Positions 8,013 through 15,936 of a stretch of DNA of 51,511 nucleotides are shown piece by piece. The notes below the pieces were generated by a model. That model saw only the letters and a list, made by a program, of their open reading frames with translations. It was not told where the DNA came from and did no database searches. The stretch is from positions 1-51,511 of the forward strand of contig CAITSG010000476.1 of the NCBI GenBank assembly GCA_903894995.1, in the 5' to 3' direction. Origin of the DNA: an uncultured Burkholderiales bacterium (lineage in GTDB: Bacteria; Pseudomonadota; Gammaproteobacteria; Burkholderiales; Burkholderiaceae_C). How positions within the stretch are numbered: the stretch's first letter is position 1; the number at the start of each line of letters is the position of its first letter. The position numbers and the translations under genes are program-made.

Positions 8013-8372
8013 ATGCGCATTTCAGAACTCTCGGCCAAAACGCAAGTGTCTGTGCATCGATTGTGGCGATACGAAGCAGCAGGCCTTATTGCGAGCCATC
8101 GCTTGTCCAACGGCTACCGCGATTACGACGAGAAAACCGTCAAGCACGTCATCTTCATTGCCATGTCGCGGGAGATGGGGTTTTCACTGTCCTTCATCGC
8201 TGAGTATTTGCCGCGCTTCAAAACGGGCAAATTGTCGGTGCAAGACATGATCGAGGCGATCCATCAGCGTGTGGCCGAAATTGACAAGCTCATGGCCGAA
8301 CACCAAGCCATGCGCAAGAAGCTGATCGACCACATCGGCTGGTTTGAAACCCAACAAAGGAAATTGAAATGA
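8013..8372 (+). CDS. MerR family transcriptional regulator
   Basis: 119-residue DNA-binding protein. The N-terminus MRISELSAKTQVSVHRLWRYEAAGLI is the MerR winged helix-turn-helix, followed by the wing (RLSNGYRDYDEK) and a coiled-coil dimerisation helix over residues 75-115. There are no cysteines for metal sensing and no C-terminal ligand domain, so the effector is unknown. Its TGA overlaps the ATG of the thioesterase gene (ATGA), so the two are translationally coupled and the regulator probably controls its own operon. MerR proteins often act on a promoter with a long spacer; I did not find a convincing one in the preceding gap. Confidence 0.88.
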   Translation: MRISELSAKTQVSVHRLWRYEAAGLIASHRLSNGYRDYDEKTVKHVIFIAMSREMGFSLSFIAEYLPRFKTGKLSVQDMIEAIHQRVAEIDKLMAEHQAMRKKLIDHIGWFETQQRKLK

Positions 8373-8776
8373 GCCCACTTGAGATGCTGAAAAAAATCAA
8401 CGCCATGGCCGAATTCAACCGCTGGTGTGGCATCGAAGTGACGGTTGCCGAACCCGGCTTTGTGGAAATCCAGATGCCCTGGCGCCCAGAGGTCGGGCAG
8501 TATTCAGGCTTCTTGCATGCGGGCTTGATCGGCACACTCATCGACACCGCGTGCGGTTTTGCGGCCGGGACCGTGGCGGGGCCAAATTTGTTGGCCGCCA
8601 ACTTTTCGGTCAACTGTTTGCGCCCTGCTGTGGGGCAAAACTTCATTGCCCGAGCGCGCGTAGTCAAACCGGGTAAGACCCAAGTCTTCACCAGCTGTGA
8701 TTTGTTTGCGGTGGATGCAGAAGGCGAGAAGCTGGTGGCTAACGGTCAGACTTTGCTGACGGTGATCGCTGCGTGA
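8369..8776 (+). CDS. PaaI-family hotdog thioesterase
   Basis: 135-residue single-hotdog protein expected to hydrolyse an acyl- or aryl-CoA thioester in the cytoplasm. The family motif HAGLIGTLIDTACGFAA (about residues 51-67) sits on the central helix, with the usual Asp (here in LIDTA) in the catalytic area, followed by LAANFSVNCLRPA and the final strands. It begins inside the last codons of the MerR gene, and AAAGG ahead of the ATG supports this start. The regulator-thioesterase pair suggests CoA-thioester detoxification or turnover under its own control. The acyl substrate cannot be named. Confidence 0.85.
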   Translation: MSPLEMLKKINAMAEFNRWCGIEVTVAEPGFVEIQMPWRPEVGQYSGFLHAGLIGTLIDTACGFAAGTVAGPNLLAANFSVNCLRPAVGQNFIARARVVKPGKTQVFTSCDLFAVDAEGEKLVANGQTLLTVIAA

Positions 8777-8871
8777 CAGATGCAGCGCGGTGAATGCACT
8801 TCAGTGATCGTCGCCACCCGTAGGTTAAAAAAGCGACAATATTTGTCCAATCTATTGAGCAAGTCACAGCC

Positions 8872-9126
8872 ATGCGAATCATCCCTTATTCCGAAGCGCG
8901 CAAGGGCCTGAAGTCCGTGCTGGATGGCGTGCAAGCCGATGCCGACATCACCATCATCACCCGACGCGACGGGGGTGATGTGGTGGTCATGTCCATGGCG
9001 CATTACCAAAGCATGGCCGAAACCCTTTACCTGCTGTCCAGCCCCGCCAATTCAGCGCACTTGGCGGCATCCATTGCCGAACACAAAGCAGGCAAAGTCA
9101 AACGACGCCAACTGCTGTCCACCTGA
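8872..9126 (+). CDS. yefM: Type II antitoxin, Phd/YefM family
   Basis: 84-residue antitoxin. The start MRIIPYSEARKGLKSVLDGV is the conserved N-terminal dimerisation and DNA-binding half of YefM; the charged C-terminal half (AHLAASIAEHKAGKVKRRQLL) would wrap the toxin. It should bind the YoeB toxin encoded five bases downstream and repress their joint promoter. A plausible promoter lies in the 95-base gap before it. The protein looks complete, in contrast to its partner. Confidence 0.92.
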   Translation: MRIIPYSEARKGLKSVLDGVQADADITIITRRDGGDVVVMSMAHYQSMAETLYLLSSPANSAHLAASIAEHKAGKVKRRQLLST

Positions 9127-9131
9127 GCCCG

Positions 9132-9383
9132 GTGATTGCCTTCACCTCGCATGCTTGGGGTGATTACCTGTACTGGCAAGGACAGGATAAAAAGACGCTC
9201 AAGCGAATCAATCTGTTGATAGATACCGCCCGGCGCGACCCCTTTGAAGGCATCGGCAAGCCTGAGCCCTTGCTTGGCAATTTGTCTGGTTATTGGTCGC
9301 GGCGCATCGACGACGTCCATCGACTGGTTTACGCCGTAGACGATGTGGAGTTGACCGTGATTGCTTGTCGGGGCCGTAACTAA
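9132..9383 (+). CDS. yoeB: YoeB-family mRNA interferase, C-terminal active site altered
   Basis: 83-residue toxin closely matching E. coli YoeB (84 residues), a ribosome-dependent endoribonuclease. WGDYLYWQ, INLLI, DPFEGIGKPEPL, NLSGYWSRRI and HRLVYAV are all kept, including the equivalents of Glu46 and Arg65 (here Glu45 and Arg64). The E. coli protein ends CRYHY, where His83 and Tyr84 contribute to catalysis; here it ends CRGRN, so both are replaced and no frameshift explains it. Starts at a GTG five bases after yefM. It can probably still bind YefM and act as a corepressor, but RNase activity is likely reduced or lost. Confidence 0.9.
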   Translation: MIAFTSHAWGDYLYWQGQDKKTLKRINLLIDTARRDPFEGIGKPEPLLGNLSGYWSRRIDDVHRLVYAVDDVELTVIACRGRN

Positions 9384-9435
9384 TAAGTGTTGTTCAAATT
9401 GTGGCGATGGCCCAGGCCCGCAGGGCCATTACCCG

Positions 9436-9557
9436 CTAAGCCTTGTTTGTATCGTTGGTCACTTTCCTATGCAGCGCGTTCAGCAGGCGTTGAGTGTGCT
9501 CCGGGCACAGGCCAACATCGGTGCGTTGGGCGCGGGCACAGCTTTTTATACAGTCAT
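9436..9557 (-). pseudogene. Relic of a second serine-hydrolase gene (5' end only)
   Basis: On the minus strand the frame reads DVGLCPEHTQRLLNALHRKV, against DVGLCPERTQRLMDVLRREV in the intact serine hydrolase: 13 of the first 18 residues agree. The aligned ATG is followed by a stop at codon four and a one-base indel, and similarity ends soon after residue 33 with an in-frame TAG. The upstream non-coding bases also match the intact gene. This is a truncated, dead copy lying between yoeB and the restriction-modification gene. Confidence 0.75.
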
Positions 9558-9560
9558 CGG

Positions 9561-9614
9561 GGTGTAAAAACAACCTTTTACACCAGTAACCGCTGTGGGG
9601 TATCACCTAAAGAA
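9561..9614. promoter_or_regulatory. Conserved upstream region of the relic, with a 9-bp dyad
   Basis: The 351-base gap between yoeB and the restriction-modification gene holds the relic and this region. A perfect inverted repeat GGTGTAAAA/TTTTACACC with a six-base loop is followed by GGGGTATCACCTAAAG. The intact serine hydrolase has the same order (GGTGT/ACACC, then GGTATCACCTAAAG). It may now serve the divergent restriction-modification gene. A separate ATGGCCC/GGGCCAT hairpin lies about 30 bases after the yoeB stop. Confidence 0.45.
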
Positions 9615-9734
9615 ACTACAGCAAGCATCTGTGGCGTAAGCAATTCTTCAAACCAACAAATTTGCGGTGCAAAGTGATTCTGATGAATCAGAAATCAACT
9701 AGATAATGCAATGCGAAACAGAGGATGCAGACCC

Positions 9735-12700
9735 ATGAGTCAGATATTGATCAACGACTACCTCAAGCAGCTGGACATCATCAAGAAGGTCAGTGGCAGC
9801 CAGCGTGAAACCATCGTGCGCGAAGCCTTCAAAGATTTGCTCAAGGCTTGGGGAAAGCAAAGTAACCTCACCTTTTTAGCCGAGTACCCGCTCAAGACTG
9901 CTACCAAATCCAATATCTCCTTGGATGGCGCTTTGTTGCATGAGTTGCGGATGCCTTTAGGGTATTGGGAAGCCAAAGACGCAGACGACGATCTGGACGA
10001 AGAGGTGGTCAAGAAGTTCAAGAAAGGCTATCCCCAAGACAACATTATTTTCAGTGACGATGCGGTCGCTGTGCTTTGGCAAAACCGAGCCGAGGTCTTG
10101 CGTTGTGACATGACTGACACAAAGGCGCTGGCCAAGTTGCTGCAATTGTTTTTCAGGTTTGAACGCCCTGAAATTGCCAACTTCCGTGCCGCTGTAGAGC
10201 AGTTCAAGACCGATCTGCCTGCGGTGCTGCTGGCGCTCCGCGAAATGATCGAGCAGGAGCACGACAAAAATGAAGCGTTCAGAGCTGCCGAAGTCAAGTT
10301 CTTGGCGCACGCTCAGGAGGCCATAAATCCCATACTGGGAGATGCCGATGTGCGTGAGATGCTCATCCAGCACATCTTGACAGAGGAAATTTTTGCCAAG
10401 GTGTTTGATGAATCTGATTTTCATCAGCACAACAACGTGGCCAAGGAGTTGTATGCGCTGGAAGGTGCTTTTTTTACGGGGGCGCTTAAAAAGCAGACAT
10501 TAAAAGGGCTGGAAACCTATTACGCAGCCATTCGCGCTGCCGCAGCGCAAATCAGCAGCCATGGCGAAAAGCAAACTTTTCTGAAGATCATTTACGAGAA
10601 CTTCTACAAGGTTTACAACACCAAGGCCGCCGACCGCTTGGGCGTGGTTTACACGCCCAACGAAATTGTGCGGTTCATGATTGATGGCGCCGACTGGCTT
10701 TGCGAAAAGCACTTTGGCAAAAACCTGATCGACAAAGATGTGGACATCCTCGACCCGGCTACCGGCACGGGCACCTTTATCTGCGAACTGCTGGAGCACT
10801 TTCGCGGCCAGCCCAAGAAGTTGGAGCACAAATACAAGCACGAGCTGCATGCCAATGAGGTGGCTATCCTCCCGTATTACGTGGCCAACTTGAACATTGA
10901 ATCCACTTACGCCGCCATTACCGAAAAGTATGAAGGGTTCCCCAGCCTGTGCTTTGTGGACACACTGGACAACGTGGGCCTGCACACTGCAGCAAAGGGC
11001 ACCACGGCCGAATTGTTTGGCAGCGTGAGCGAAGAAAACGTAGCCCGCATCAAACGCCAGAACGGTAAACGCATCAGTGTGGTGATTGGCAACCCGCCCT
11101 ACAACGCCAACCAAGCGAATGAGAACGACAACAACAAGAATCGCGAATACCCGCAGATAGACGCACGCATCAAGCAAACCTACATTGCCGAGAGCACTGC
11201 GCAAAAGACCAAGCTGTATGACATGTACGCCCGATTCTTTCGCTGGGCCAGTGACCGCCTCGATGAGAACGGCATCTTGGCGTTTGTGACCAACCGAAGC
11301 TTTATCGAAAGCCGCACCTTCGATGGTTTTCGCAAAACTGTGGGCCAAGAATTTTCTGACATCTATGTGGTGGACTTGGGCGGCGATGTGTGCGCCAACC
11401 CCAAGCTCAGCGGTACCAAACACAATGTGTTTGGCATACAGACGGGCGTTGCCATCAGCTTCATGGTCAAGCGCGCACAAGCCGTCAAGGACAAGCGGCC
11501 TGCCCGTGTTTATTACCTGCGCAGGCCGGAGATGGAAACGGCTGAGGAAAAGCTGAGCTTTATTGCCAGCCATCCCATGCGCGACATGGGCTTTGATGAA
11601 GTGCAGCCGGATAAGACGCACAACTGGATAAATCTGACGAGCAACGATTTTGATACTTTGATTCCGTTGGCGACTAAGGAGACGAAGGCAGCGACCAGCA
11701 GTCGCGAAATTAAAGCCATTTTTCGCAAGTTTTCACTTGGCGTTGCTACTAATCGGGATGACTGGGTTTACGACGTTGATGAATCGTCGTTAACGAGGAA
11801 GATTGAGTTCTTTTGCAAAATATATGAGGCTGAGCGTAAGCGCTGGCGCCAATATGCAGTTCAAAACTCGCAGCTTTTAGTCGACAAACAGGTAGTTCGA
11901 GATTTCGTTGATCGGTCGATAAAGTGGACAGAAGAGCTGGAAGCGCACTTGGTGAGAGGAACTCAGCTTGGTTTTTCCAAGTTACATATTTATCCTTCTG
12001 CGTACAGACCTTTCAGTCCGTCGTACACCTACTATGCACGGGCAATTACGCACCGCATATATCAACAAGATGCTTTTTTTCCTCTTTCTGGCACTTGGAA
12101 AAATCAAGCAATTTGTATTTCTGGTGGTAGTTCGAGCAAGCCGTTTCAAGCTCTTTCAGTGGATAAGCTTCCTGGCTTAGATTTTTTGGAAAAAACGCAA
12201 ACCTTGCCTCTTTATCGTTATGAAATGGGTCAGCGTGTTGACAACATCACCGACTGGGCACAGAAGCAATTCGCTGCGCACTACGCCGCCGAGATCGGCA
12301 AAGGAAAATCTGCCCTAAAGATCACCAAGGAAGGCATCTTCCATTACTGCTACGCCGTTTTGCACGATCCACTGTACCGCGAGAAATACGCGCAGAACCT
12401 GAAGCGCGAATTTCCACGCATTCCGTTTTACAAGGATTTCTGGAAATGGGCCGAATGGGGTGAGCGCCTGATGGCACTTCATATTGGCTATGAAACCCAA
12501 GAGCCGTTTGCACTTACGCGAACCGACACGCCCGATGCCAAAGTTCGCGCCACGGGAATGAGTCCCAAAGCCATACTGCGCCCCGACCCGGCATCGGGCA
12601 GCATTGCCCTGGACAGCGAAACCACGCTGCGTGGCATTCCGCCAAAGGCATGGACCTACAAACTTGGTAACCGCTGCGCCATCGATTGGGTGCTGGACCA

Positions 12701-12863
12701 ATACAAAGAAAAGAAACCCAAAGACCCGACCATCCGCGAAAAATTCGATACCTACCGATTCGCTGACTACAAAGAGAAGGTGATTGATTTGCTTCAACGC
12801 GTGACCACGGTGAGTGTGGAAACGGTGAAGATCACTGAAGCGATGGCGCGCGTGAGCCGCTGA
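9735..12863 (+). CDS. Single-chain restriction-modification enzyme (type IIG/ISP-like)
   Basis: 1042-residue protein that appears to combine nuclease, adenine methyltransferase and target recognition. Near the N-terminus, Asp64 and EAK (79-81) fit a PD-(D/E)xK nuclease core. A helical connector follows, then the N6-adenine methyltransferase with motif I DPATGTGTF (340-348) and motif IV NPPY (453-456). The C-terminal 400 residues should hold the specificity domain. True type ISP enzymes are about 1600 residues with a helicase; that part is absent, so type IIG-like is the better label. The stretch for roughly residues 635-835 is clearly more AT-rich than the rest (lines near 30-40% GC), suggesting a swapped recognition domain. 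GAGGA precedes the chosen ATG. Confidence 0.87.
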   Translation: MSQILINDYLKQLDIIKKVSGSQRETIVREAFKDLLKAWGKQSNLTFLAEYPLKTATKSNISLDGALLHELRMPLGYWEAKDADDDLDEEVVKKFKKGYPQDNIIFSDDAVAVLWQNRAEVLRCDMTDTKALAKLLQLFFRFERPEIANFRAAVEQFKTDLPAVLLALREMIEQEHDKNEAFRAAEVKFLAHAQEAINPILGDADVREMLIQHILTEEIFAKVFDESDFHQHNNVAKELYALEGAFFTGALKKQTLKGLETYYAAIRAAAAQISSHGEKQTFLKIIYENFYKVYNTKAADRLGVVYTPNEIVRFMIDGADWLCEKHFGKNLIDKDVDILDPATGTGTFICELLEHFRGQPKKLEHKYKHELHANEVAILPYYVANLNIESTYAAITEKYEGFPSLCFVDTLDNVGLHTAAKGTTAELFGSVSEENVARIKRQNGKRISVVIGNPPYNANQANENDNNKNREYPQIDARIKQTYIAESTAQKTKLYDMYARFFRWASDRLDENGILAFVTNRSFIESRTFDGFRKTVGQEFSDIYVVDLGGDVCANPKLSGTKHNVFGIQTGVAISFMVKRAQAVKDKRPARVYYLRRPEMETAEEKLSFIASHPMRDMGFDEVQPDKTHNWINLTSNDFDTLIPLATKETKAATSSREIKAIFRKFSLGVATNRDDWVYDVDESSLTRKIEFFCKIYEAERKRWRQYAVQNSQLLVDKQVVRDFVDRSIKWTEELEAHLVRGTQLGFSKLHIYPSAYRPFSPSYTYYARAITHRIYQQDAFFPLSGTWKNQAICISGGSSSKPFQALSVDKLPGLDFLEKTQTLPLYRYEMGQRVDNITDWAQKQFAAHYAAEIGKGKSALKITKEGIFHYCYAVLHDPLYREKYAQNLKREFPRIPFYKDFWKWAEWGERLMALHIGYETQEPFALTRTDTPDAKVRATGMSPKAILRPDPASGSIALDSETTLRGIPPKAWTYKLGNRCAIDWVLDQYKEKKPKDPTIREKFDTYRFADYKEKVIDLLQRVTTVSVETVKITEAMARVSR

Positions 12864-12886
12864 AGACCTAGAAAGTGATGCACTTT

Positions 12887-14809
12887 ATGCGCACAGCCCA
12901 AGATCTACTGACCGAACTGAATGCCAGCGATGAGTCGACGCGCATTGAAGCCAAACGTGCCCGTGAAATGGGTAAATCCATTTTGGAAACGGTGATTGCG
13001 TTTGCAAATGAGCCGGGTCTGGGAGGTGGGTATTTGTTGCTGGGTGTGGATTGGGCTGTTAATGAAAAGGGCGATGTTCGTTATTGGCCAGATGGTGTGC
13101 CTGATCCGGATAAGTTGCAACGTGATTTGGCAACCTTGTGTGCCAGCACGCTGAATGTAGTGCTGCGGCCAGAGATCGCAGTTGAGCGGTTGGATGAGTG
13201 GACGGTGATTGTGGTGTTTGTCCCTGAAGCCGATGTCAGTCAAAAACCTGTCTATTTGACGGCGACAGGTTTACCTAAAGGGGCGTATCGCCGTGTTGGT
13301 TCCACCGATCAACGTTGTGTAGATGAAGATCTGTGGATATTGCGGGGGTCCAGTCAGCCGCAAATGGGGCCAGACATGGCGTTGGTTGCAGATGCGCGGC
13401 TGGATGATCTGGATCTTGCAGCTGTTGCTGAATACCGTCGCTTGCGTGCGCTAGCCAATCCGCATGCCGAAGAGCTTGGCTATGAGAATGGCGACTTGTT
13501 GGAGGCTTTATCAGCCGTGCGGCGTGTAGGGGACGTGGTCAAGCCCACGCTGGCCGGCGTAGTGCTTTTTGGCAAGCCCATGGCTTTGAGACGTTTGTTC
13601 CCAGCTTTGCGGATGGACTATGTGCGGGTGGTGGGTACACAGTGGGTGGATGACCCGGAATCTCGATTCACATCGGTGGATATTCGTCAACCACTCATGC
13701 TGGCTTTGGCCAAGATGGAGGCGGCGATTGTGGATGACTTGCCACGCGGCTTCCGTTTGCCTGAGGGGGAGTTGCAAAGTCAGCAAGTGCCTTTGTTGCC
13801 GCGCAAGGTGATTCGTGAAGCACTTGCCAATGCAGTGATGCACCGAAGTTACCAAGACCACAGTCCTGTGCAGATCGTGCGCTACAGCAATCGGATAGAG
13901 ATTTTGAATCCGGGCTTTTCGCTGAAGGACGTGAGCAGTTTGGGGGCGCCAGGTTCAAGACTGCGCAATCCGGCCATTGCCGCTGTGTTGCATGAGATCA
14001 ATTGGGCTGAAACAAAAGGTTCAGGGATTCGAACCATGCGGCGTTTGGCCGCAGACGCGGGTCTGCAACTTCCTGAGTTTTCATCAGATAGGCAACGAAA
14101 TGAATTCAGGGCAACGCTTTTCTTGCATCATTTGCTGACCGAAGAAGATTTTGCTTGGCTCAAAATTTTGGCGGGTGATGCTGTGTCTGCCGATGAGGCC
14201 AAGGCTTTGATTTATGCCCGAGAAACCGGGGCTGTAGACAACACCGCCTGCCGGGATTTTTCGGGACTGGATACTTTGCAGGCCAGTAATTTGTTGCGTC
14301 GATTACGTGACAAGGGATTGCTGGAAAAGCAGGGTGCTGGAAATCGGACGCACTATGTATTGCTTGCGTATTCGAGGGTTAACCCTGAATTTGGCGATCT
14401 TTTCGGCGATATAGGTGGCAAGCTGGAGCCTGAAGGTGGCAACTTGGGCTCCGAAGGTGGCAACCTAGAGACCGAAGGTGGCAACCTAGATGTTTCGCCC
14501 AACATGCGCCAGTTGCCACAACTGCCTGAACACTTAGTAATTCGTTTAATCAGCCCTGGCAAGCGAATGGGGACTTCAGGTTTGCGTGGACTGATTTTGG
14601 ACTTGTGCGCTTGGCAACCCTTGCGGGCGGATGAGTTGGCTACGTTGTTGCAGCGCGATAAAAAGTACCTGCGCAACAAACATCTCACACCTATGGTGCA
14701 GGCGGGTCATCTGTTATTTTTCTATCCAGAATCACCTAACCACAAGTGGCAGGCGTATTTGCCTGCAAATGGTCACCACATCAAGTCGAACGCGGACAAT
14801 AGCCGTTGA
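12887..14809 (+). CDS. AlbA_2 / GHKL-ATPase protein (RecG-like family, Schlafen-related)
   Basis: 640-residue protein. The N-terminus (ESTRIEAKRA ... FANEPGLGGGYLLLGV) is the AlbA_2 domain found in Schlafen-related and so-called RecG-like bacterial proteins. REALANAVMHRSYQ (about 310-323) is the ATP-binding HATPase_c_4 motif with its Asn, followed by the GSGIRTMRR glycine loop. Two winged-helix-like segments follow near 440-485 and 565-625, separated by a linker of four seven-residue repeats (GGNLxxE). It starts 23 bases after the restriction-modification gene, so they are probably co-transcribed. Two other in-frame starts lie 9 and 12 bases upstream. Function is unknown; context suggests defence or regulation of the upstream gene. 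Confidence 0.83.
   Translation: MRTAQDLLTELNASDESTRIEAKRAREMGKSILETVIAFANEPGLGGGYLLLGVDWAVNEKGDVRYWPDGVPDPDKLQRDLATLCASTLNVVLRPEIAVERLDEWTVIVVFVPEADVSQKPVYLTATGLPKGAYRRVGSTDQRCVDEDLWILRGSSQPQMGPDMALVADARLDDLDLAAVAEYRRLRALANPHAEELGYENGDLLEALSAVRRVGDVVKPTLAGVVLFGKPMALRRLFPALRMDYVRVVGTQWVDDPESRFTSVDIRQPLMLALAKMEAAIVDDLPRGFRLPEGELQSQQVPLLPRKVIREALANAVMHRSYQDHSPVQIVRYSNRIEILNPGFSLKDVSSLGAPGSRLRNPAIAAVLHEINWAETKGSGIRTMRRLAADAGLQLPEFSSDRQRNEFRATLFLHHLLTEEDFAWLKILAGDAVSADEAKALIYARETGAVDNTACRDFSGLDTLQASNLLRRLRDKGLLEKQGAGNRTHYVLLAYSRVNPEFGDLFGDIGGKLEPEGGNLGSEGGNLETEGGNLDVSPNMRQLPQLPEHLVIRLISPGKRMGTSGLRGLILDLCAWQPLRADELATLLQRDKKYLRNKHLTPMVQAGHLLFFYPESPNHKWQAYLPANGHHIKSNADNSR
14411..14494 (+). repeat. 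21-bp tandem repeat, four units, in frame
   Basis: Four imperfect direct copies of a 21-base unit with core GGTGGCAAC, each encoding seven residues of the GGNLxxE type, inside the AlbA_2 gene between two winged-helix segments. The last two copies are nearly identical, so copy number may vary between strains without shifting the frame. Confidence 0.9.
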
Positions 14810-14815
14810 TGTTGA

Positions 14816-15433
14816 CTATGGGCGCAATTGTGCCCAAAGCGTCATACCCCGCTGCGCCTTGCTCGCATCGCTGGGCACAAGCATCACGGGGCCCAGTGGC
14901 GTCTGGCGCAGCACATCGGCCAACGCCATCAGGGCCTCCTTCGGGCCGCTAAGCAGTTCCAATTCCAGCTCCAGCAGTGGATCGCTCAGCTCTGTACCGG
15001 GTACATGGATGCGGCCTTGGTCCAGCGCCACTTCGATCTGCGCGCCTGCATAGGTGATGTCCCAGCGCTGGCGTTCGAAGTCGGTGCAAAACAAGGCGCG
15101 CAAATTCGGGCGCAGCGTCATCAGGTCTTGCGCCAGCACGGCGTTATCCACCAGGGTGTCGAACTGCAGCGCACCCGGTGTGGTCGGGCCTTCCCATTCT
15201 TGCCTGCGCGACAAGCCGTTTTGGCTTTGGCCTGCGGTTTTGACAGTCAGCAGCCATTGCTCACCCGCCAGCCGTTCGCGCACCGCCATGCGGCGCTGCT
15301 GCAGGGCCAACTCGGGCGTGTCGAAATAGGTGTTGAGCAGTCGCTGTGTGCTTGCGCTTGTGGCCAGCAGCGGGTGGGTCAGCAGGCGCGGCAGGTCTGC
15401 TTCGTTCAGACTGAGTTTGAGTTCGGTTTCCAT
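14816..15433 (-). CDS. CYTH domain protein (inorganic triphosphatase YgiF-like)
   Basis: 205-residue CYTH-fold protein. The signature ExExK is at the very start (METELK: Glu2, Glu4, Lys6), followed by LLNTYFDTPELALQQRRMAVRER, LLTVKTAG, RRQEWEG, IEVALDQGRI and LELELELLSG, which supply the charged tunnel that binds triphosphate and metal. Members hydrolyse inorganic triphosphate or make cAMP or thiamine triphosphate; in Burkholderiales triphosphatase is most likely. YgiF also has a CHAD domain, absent here. It ends six bases from the convergent AlbA_2 gene and returns to core-like sequence, marking the right border of the accessory block. Confidence 0.87.
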   Translation of the reverse strand: METELKLSLNEADLPRLLTHPLLATSASTQRLLNTYFDTPELALQQRRMAVRERLAGEQWLLTVKTAGQSQNGLSRRQEWEGPTTPGALQFDTLVDNAVLAQDLMTLRPNLRALFCTDFERQRWDITYAGAQIEVALDQGRIHVPGTELSDPLLELELELLSGPKEALMALADVLRQTPLGPVMLVPSDASKAQRGMTLWAQLRP

Positions 15434-15512
15434 GGACGAATGGCGGGGTCAGGGGGCTTGTCGGGGCTGATGCCGCCGACCTGTCTGCGGTTGTTGTCTT
15501 GCAGGCGGAAGT

Positions 15513-15899
15513 TCAGGCAAAGCGCTCGCGCAAATACGCCACGATCGCGGCAGAGTCTTGCAGCCAACGTGTTTGGCCATTGGCTTCGGTGATCTTCAGA
15601 CACGGCACCTTGGTTGTGCCCGTGCCTTGCAGCAAGGCGTCGCGGTTGGCGGCGTGGTGCTGCGCGTCGCGCTTTTCAATGGGAAGCGACAGGCTGCGCA
15701 TTTCCTGGCGCACCTTGATGCAAAACGGACAGGTGCTGAACTGGTACAGCGCCAGGCTTTGGCACTGCTGATCCACACTGGCTTGCGCCGCAGCTTCGCG
15801 CACCACGCCGGTGGGCTGGGTGAGGCGCTCTTTGAGCAGCATGACGGGGCCGAGCACAAGGCGCAGGGTTCTGAAGAAAGTACGGATCACGGTTTTCAT
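15513..15899 (-). CDS. Glutaredoxin-like protein with N-terminal hydrophobic segment
   Basis: 128-residue protein. After a short N-terminal hydrophobic stretch (IRTFFRTLRLVLGPVMLL) comes a thioredoxin-fold domain with the active site CPFC (FSTCPFCIKVRQEM) and the later TTKVPCLKI segment with the cis-proline, ending QDSAAIVAYLRERFA. It is of the glutaredoxin/GST-N type and should exchange disulfides with glutathione; whether it is membrane-anchored is uncertain. The start MKTVIRTFF is chosen because everything upstream is REP-like repeat. It follows the CYTH gene's promoter side and precedes the uvrA end. Confidence 0.82.
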   Translation of the reverse strand: MKTVIRTFFRTLRLVLGPVMLLKERLTQPTGVVREAAAQASVDQQCQSLALYQFSTCPFCIKVRQEMRSLSLPIEKRDAQHHAANRDALLQGTGTTKVPCLKITEANGQTRWLQDSAAIVAYLRERFA

Positions 15900-15936
15900 A
15901 GGTGCTTGAAATTTCAAAAGTGGTTGGATGAAAAGG

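Noticed and set aside
10500-11621. 373-codon minus-strand frame within the RM gene
   Set aside because: Antisense shadow of the methyltransferase domain, with no family similarity.
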